Positions 6,810 through 8,030 of a stretch of 8,030 bases of DNA are shown in pieces. The notes beneath the pieces are model-generated. The model was not told the origin of the DNA. It searched no databases and saw nothing but the letters and a program-made list of their open reading frames with translations. The position numbers and the translations under genes are program-made. This stretch comes from Candidatus Melainabacteria bacterium. Its GTDB lineage: Bacteria; Cyanobacteriota; Vampirovibrionia; LMEP-6097. The stretch spans positions 1 to 8,030 of the forward strand of contig JAPPOW010000168.1 in NCBI GenBank assembly GCA_028817775.1, in the 5' to 3' direction. The number at the start of each line of letters is the position of its first letter. Position 1 is the first letter of the stretch.

Positions 6810-7951
6810 ATAAAGTCAATTAGAGAAAGTAAAAACTCGGCAGCTGGAATAACCCTAATTCCTTCTATTAACTGCTGACGATCACCCAAGTATAAACAAA
6901 TCAACTCAGCCTCTGGGTAATCTTTAGCAAAAGATTTGAGCCCTTTAAGATCCGATTTATCAATCTTACTTGCATGTTTAACCTCTATTGCAAGCAATTT
7001 TTTTTCTCCTAGAAGAACAAAATCAACTTCAGTACCATGAACAGTACGCCAATAAAATATTTGATAGCCAAGTCTATGATACTCGTTGACGGCAAGCAAA
7101 TCTTGCAAGACCAATGTCTCCAAACCTGCTCCATGCAGTTCAGAAACCGAATCTAAAATACTCTTGGGTCTTAAATGGTAATAAATCCCTGCATCAAAAA
7201 AGTAAAACTTTGGATGAGCGACTAAGCGCCTTTTGGCTCGCTTAGTGAACACTGGCAATCTATATGCAATTAGCATATCTTCAATCAAATCAAAGTAGCC
7301 TGCTACTGCATTAGCTTTCACTGAGGCATCACGTGCAATAGCACTCATATTCAGAGTAGAGCCCTGAGAAAAACTTGCTGCTTCCAAGAAGCGGGAAAAC
7401 GCGTCAAGGTTTCTTGCAAGCCCCTCCTGCATTACTTCTTCTTTGAGATAGGTTTTGATATAAGAAATGAGGTAGTGAGCTTTATCCAAATCTTGCTTGT
7501 CATAGATACTTGGCATATGCCCAAACTCTAAAGAGTGAGCAAGGTCAAACTGACAAGCTAACTCCATTGCAGTAAGAGGATAAAGCTTAAAAGTCAGAGC
7601 TCTACCTGCAAGTAAATTAACTCCATCTCTTTTGAGTTTACGCGCACTTGAACCAGTGAGGATAAATCTACGTGAGTCTTGCTCAATTAATTTATGAACT
7701 TCGTCTAGTAAACTTGGCAACTTCTGAATCTCATCAATGACAATCCATTGCTTTGGATCTTGACCAAGATACTGCTTGAGCTTGCTAGGATTTGCTTCCA
7801 AATCAAAGCGCAATTCACTATCAAGTAGATCAAGATAGAGGGCATCTGGAATTTGCTTAGATAGCCAATAGCTTTTACCCACTCCTCTTGGCCCAAACAA
7901 AAATATGCTTTGCTGCCCGTCTAATGGTAATTTAAGGGATCTTTCCAGCAT
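6806..7951 (-). CDS. AAA_14 / DUF4143 family ATPase
   Basis: A 381-residue ATP-binding protein with the standard two-part layout of this family. The N-terminal AAA_14 domain has Walker A GPRGVGKS (20-27), Walker B WIVIDEIQ (69-76, D73 and E74), a sensor-1-like LTGSS (98-102) and GRALTFKLYPL (116-126), whose arginine is typical. The middle contains a helical and winged-helix-like region (about 180-260). The C-terminal DUF4143 part ends with TEVDFVLL...AIEVKHA, giving E308, D310, E323 and K325, a pattern like a PD-(D/E)XK nuclease fold. All motifs are intact and length is typical (about 370-420). The exact role of such proteins is poorly defined; they are often accessory, patchily distributed genes. 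The start at MLERSLKLPL fits the family and lies 9 nt after a TATAAT with no SD. It converges on the upstream unknown gene with a 4-bp overlap. Confidence 0.93.
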   Translation of the reverse strand: MLERSLKLPLDGQQSIFLFGPRGVGKSYWLSKQIPDALYLDLLDSELRFDLEANPSKLKQYLGQDPKQWIVIDEIQKLPSLLDEVHKLIEQDSRRFILTGSSARKLKRDGVNLLAGRALTFKLYPLTAMELACQFDLAHSLEFGHMPSIYDKQDLDKAHYLISYIKTYLKEEVMQEGLARNLDAFSRFLEAASFSQGSTLNMSAIARDASVKANAVAGYFDLIEDMLIAYRLPVFTKRAKRRLVAHPKFYFFDAGIYYHLRPKSILDSVSELHGAGLETLVLQDLLAVNEYHRLGYQIFYWRTVHGTEVDFVLLGEKKLLAIEVKHASKIDKSDLKGLKSFAKDYPEAELICLYLGDRQQLIEGIRVIPAAEFLLSLIDFI

Positions 7952-7960
7952 CTAAGATGA

Positions 7961-7966
7961 ATTATA
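7961..7966 (-). promoter_or_regulatory. -10 box (TATAAT) of the ATPase gene, likely leaderless
   Basis: On the minus strand TATAAT (7966-7961) is followed by 9 nt and then the ATG at 7951, so transcription starts within a few bases of the start codon. No Shine-Dalgarno sequence is present. The TG extension seen at 4324 and 5363 is missing here, and no clear -35 is visible. The first half of the box is part of a 16-bp repeat. Confidence 0.65.
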
Positions 7967-8011
7967 CCGTATTTTTCACGGTACTAACATGAGAAATACC
8001 GTATTTTTCAC
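7964..8011. repeat. 16-bp direct repeat at the ATPase promoter (operator candidate)
   Basis: ATACCGTATTTTTCAC occurs exactly at 7964-7979 and 7996-8011, 32 bp apart (about three helical turns). Each copy contains the near-palindrome ATAC-C-GTAT. The first copy also forms an inverted repeat with the bases that follow it (TACCGT 7965-7970 and ACGGTA 7978-7983). It overlaps the -10 box, while the second copy lies upstream of the expected -35, an arrangement suited to repression or autoregulation. The repeats could equally serve a divergent gene beyond the window edge. Confidence 0.8.
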
Positions 8012-8030
8012 TCTAGGCTATGAAATCTAT

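Noticed and set aside
8020..8030. ATG at 8020 on the plus strand as the start of a divergent gene
   Set aside because: Only three codons are inside the window and no convincing promoter or ribosome binding site can be separated from the repeats.

Overview
The window (about 40% G+C by eye) looks like bacterial chromosome. It holds six genes: a secreted subtilisin-like protease on the minus strand, the groES-groEL chaperonin operon, two plus-strand genes that I do not recognise, and a minus-strand AAA_14/DUF4143 ATPase. I see no tRNA, rRNA, transposase or CRISPR array. The GroES C-terminal half (RQELQV-EGER-LYSKYSGT, then ISEKDVLAVIE) reads most like cyanobacterial GroES, and GroEL is a standard group I chaperonin. 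With no photosynthesis gene in view, a non-photosynthetic relative of Cyanobacteria (Melainabacteria/Vampirovibrionia type) is a reasonable guess. It is inference from memory, not a search result.

Layout. Positions 1-54 are a perfect, spacerless palindrome just past the end of the protease gene. The protease (78-1997, minus) has a signal peptide, a prodomain carrying an unusually basic segment, an S8 catalytic domain with all expected residues, and two related Ig/PKD-like C-terminal repeats. Its mRNA leader can fold into a hairpin that buries the only Shine-Dalgarno-like stretch. The divergent 254-bp intergenic region also contains the groES promoter area, which lacks a CIRCE element but has clustered CTAG-centred repeats. 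groES (2252-2569) and groEL (2584-4218) form a tight two-gene operon closed by a textbook terminator with a cUUCGg tetraloop (4281-4310).

Downstream, the two unknown genes (4341-5333 and 5379-6809) each start 7-8 nt after a nearly identical extended -10 box (TTGCTATAATTA-CT) and have no Shine-Dalgarno sequence, so both are probably transcribed as leaderless mRNAs. The ATPase gene (6806-7951, minus) has the same geometry: a TATAAT 9 nt before its ATG. A 16-bp direct repeat overlaps and flanks that promoter and looks like an operator. The second unknown gene and the ATPase gene converge and overlap by 4 bp in a CTAG that supplies both stop codons.

Functionally, groESL is the housekeeping folding machine. 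The protease probably acts outside the cytoplasm. The two unknown proteins look cytoplasmic and share a promoter type, which suggests co-regulation. The main novelty candidates are this shared leaderless promoter with its two unrecognised proteins, the ATPase operator repeats, and the structured leader of the protease.
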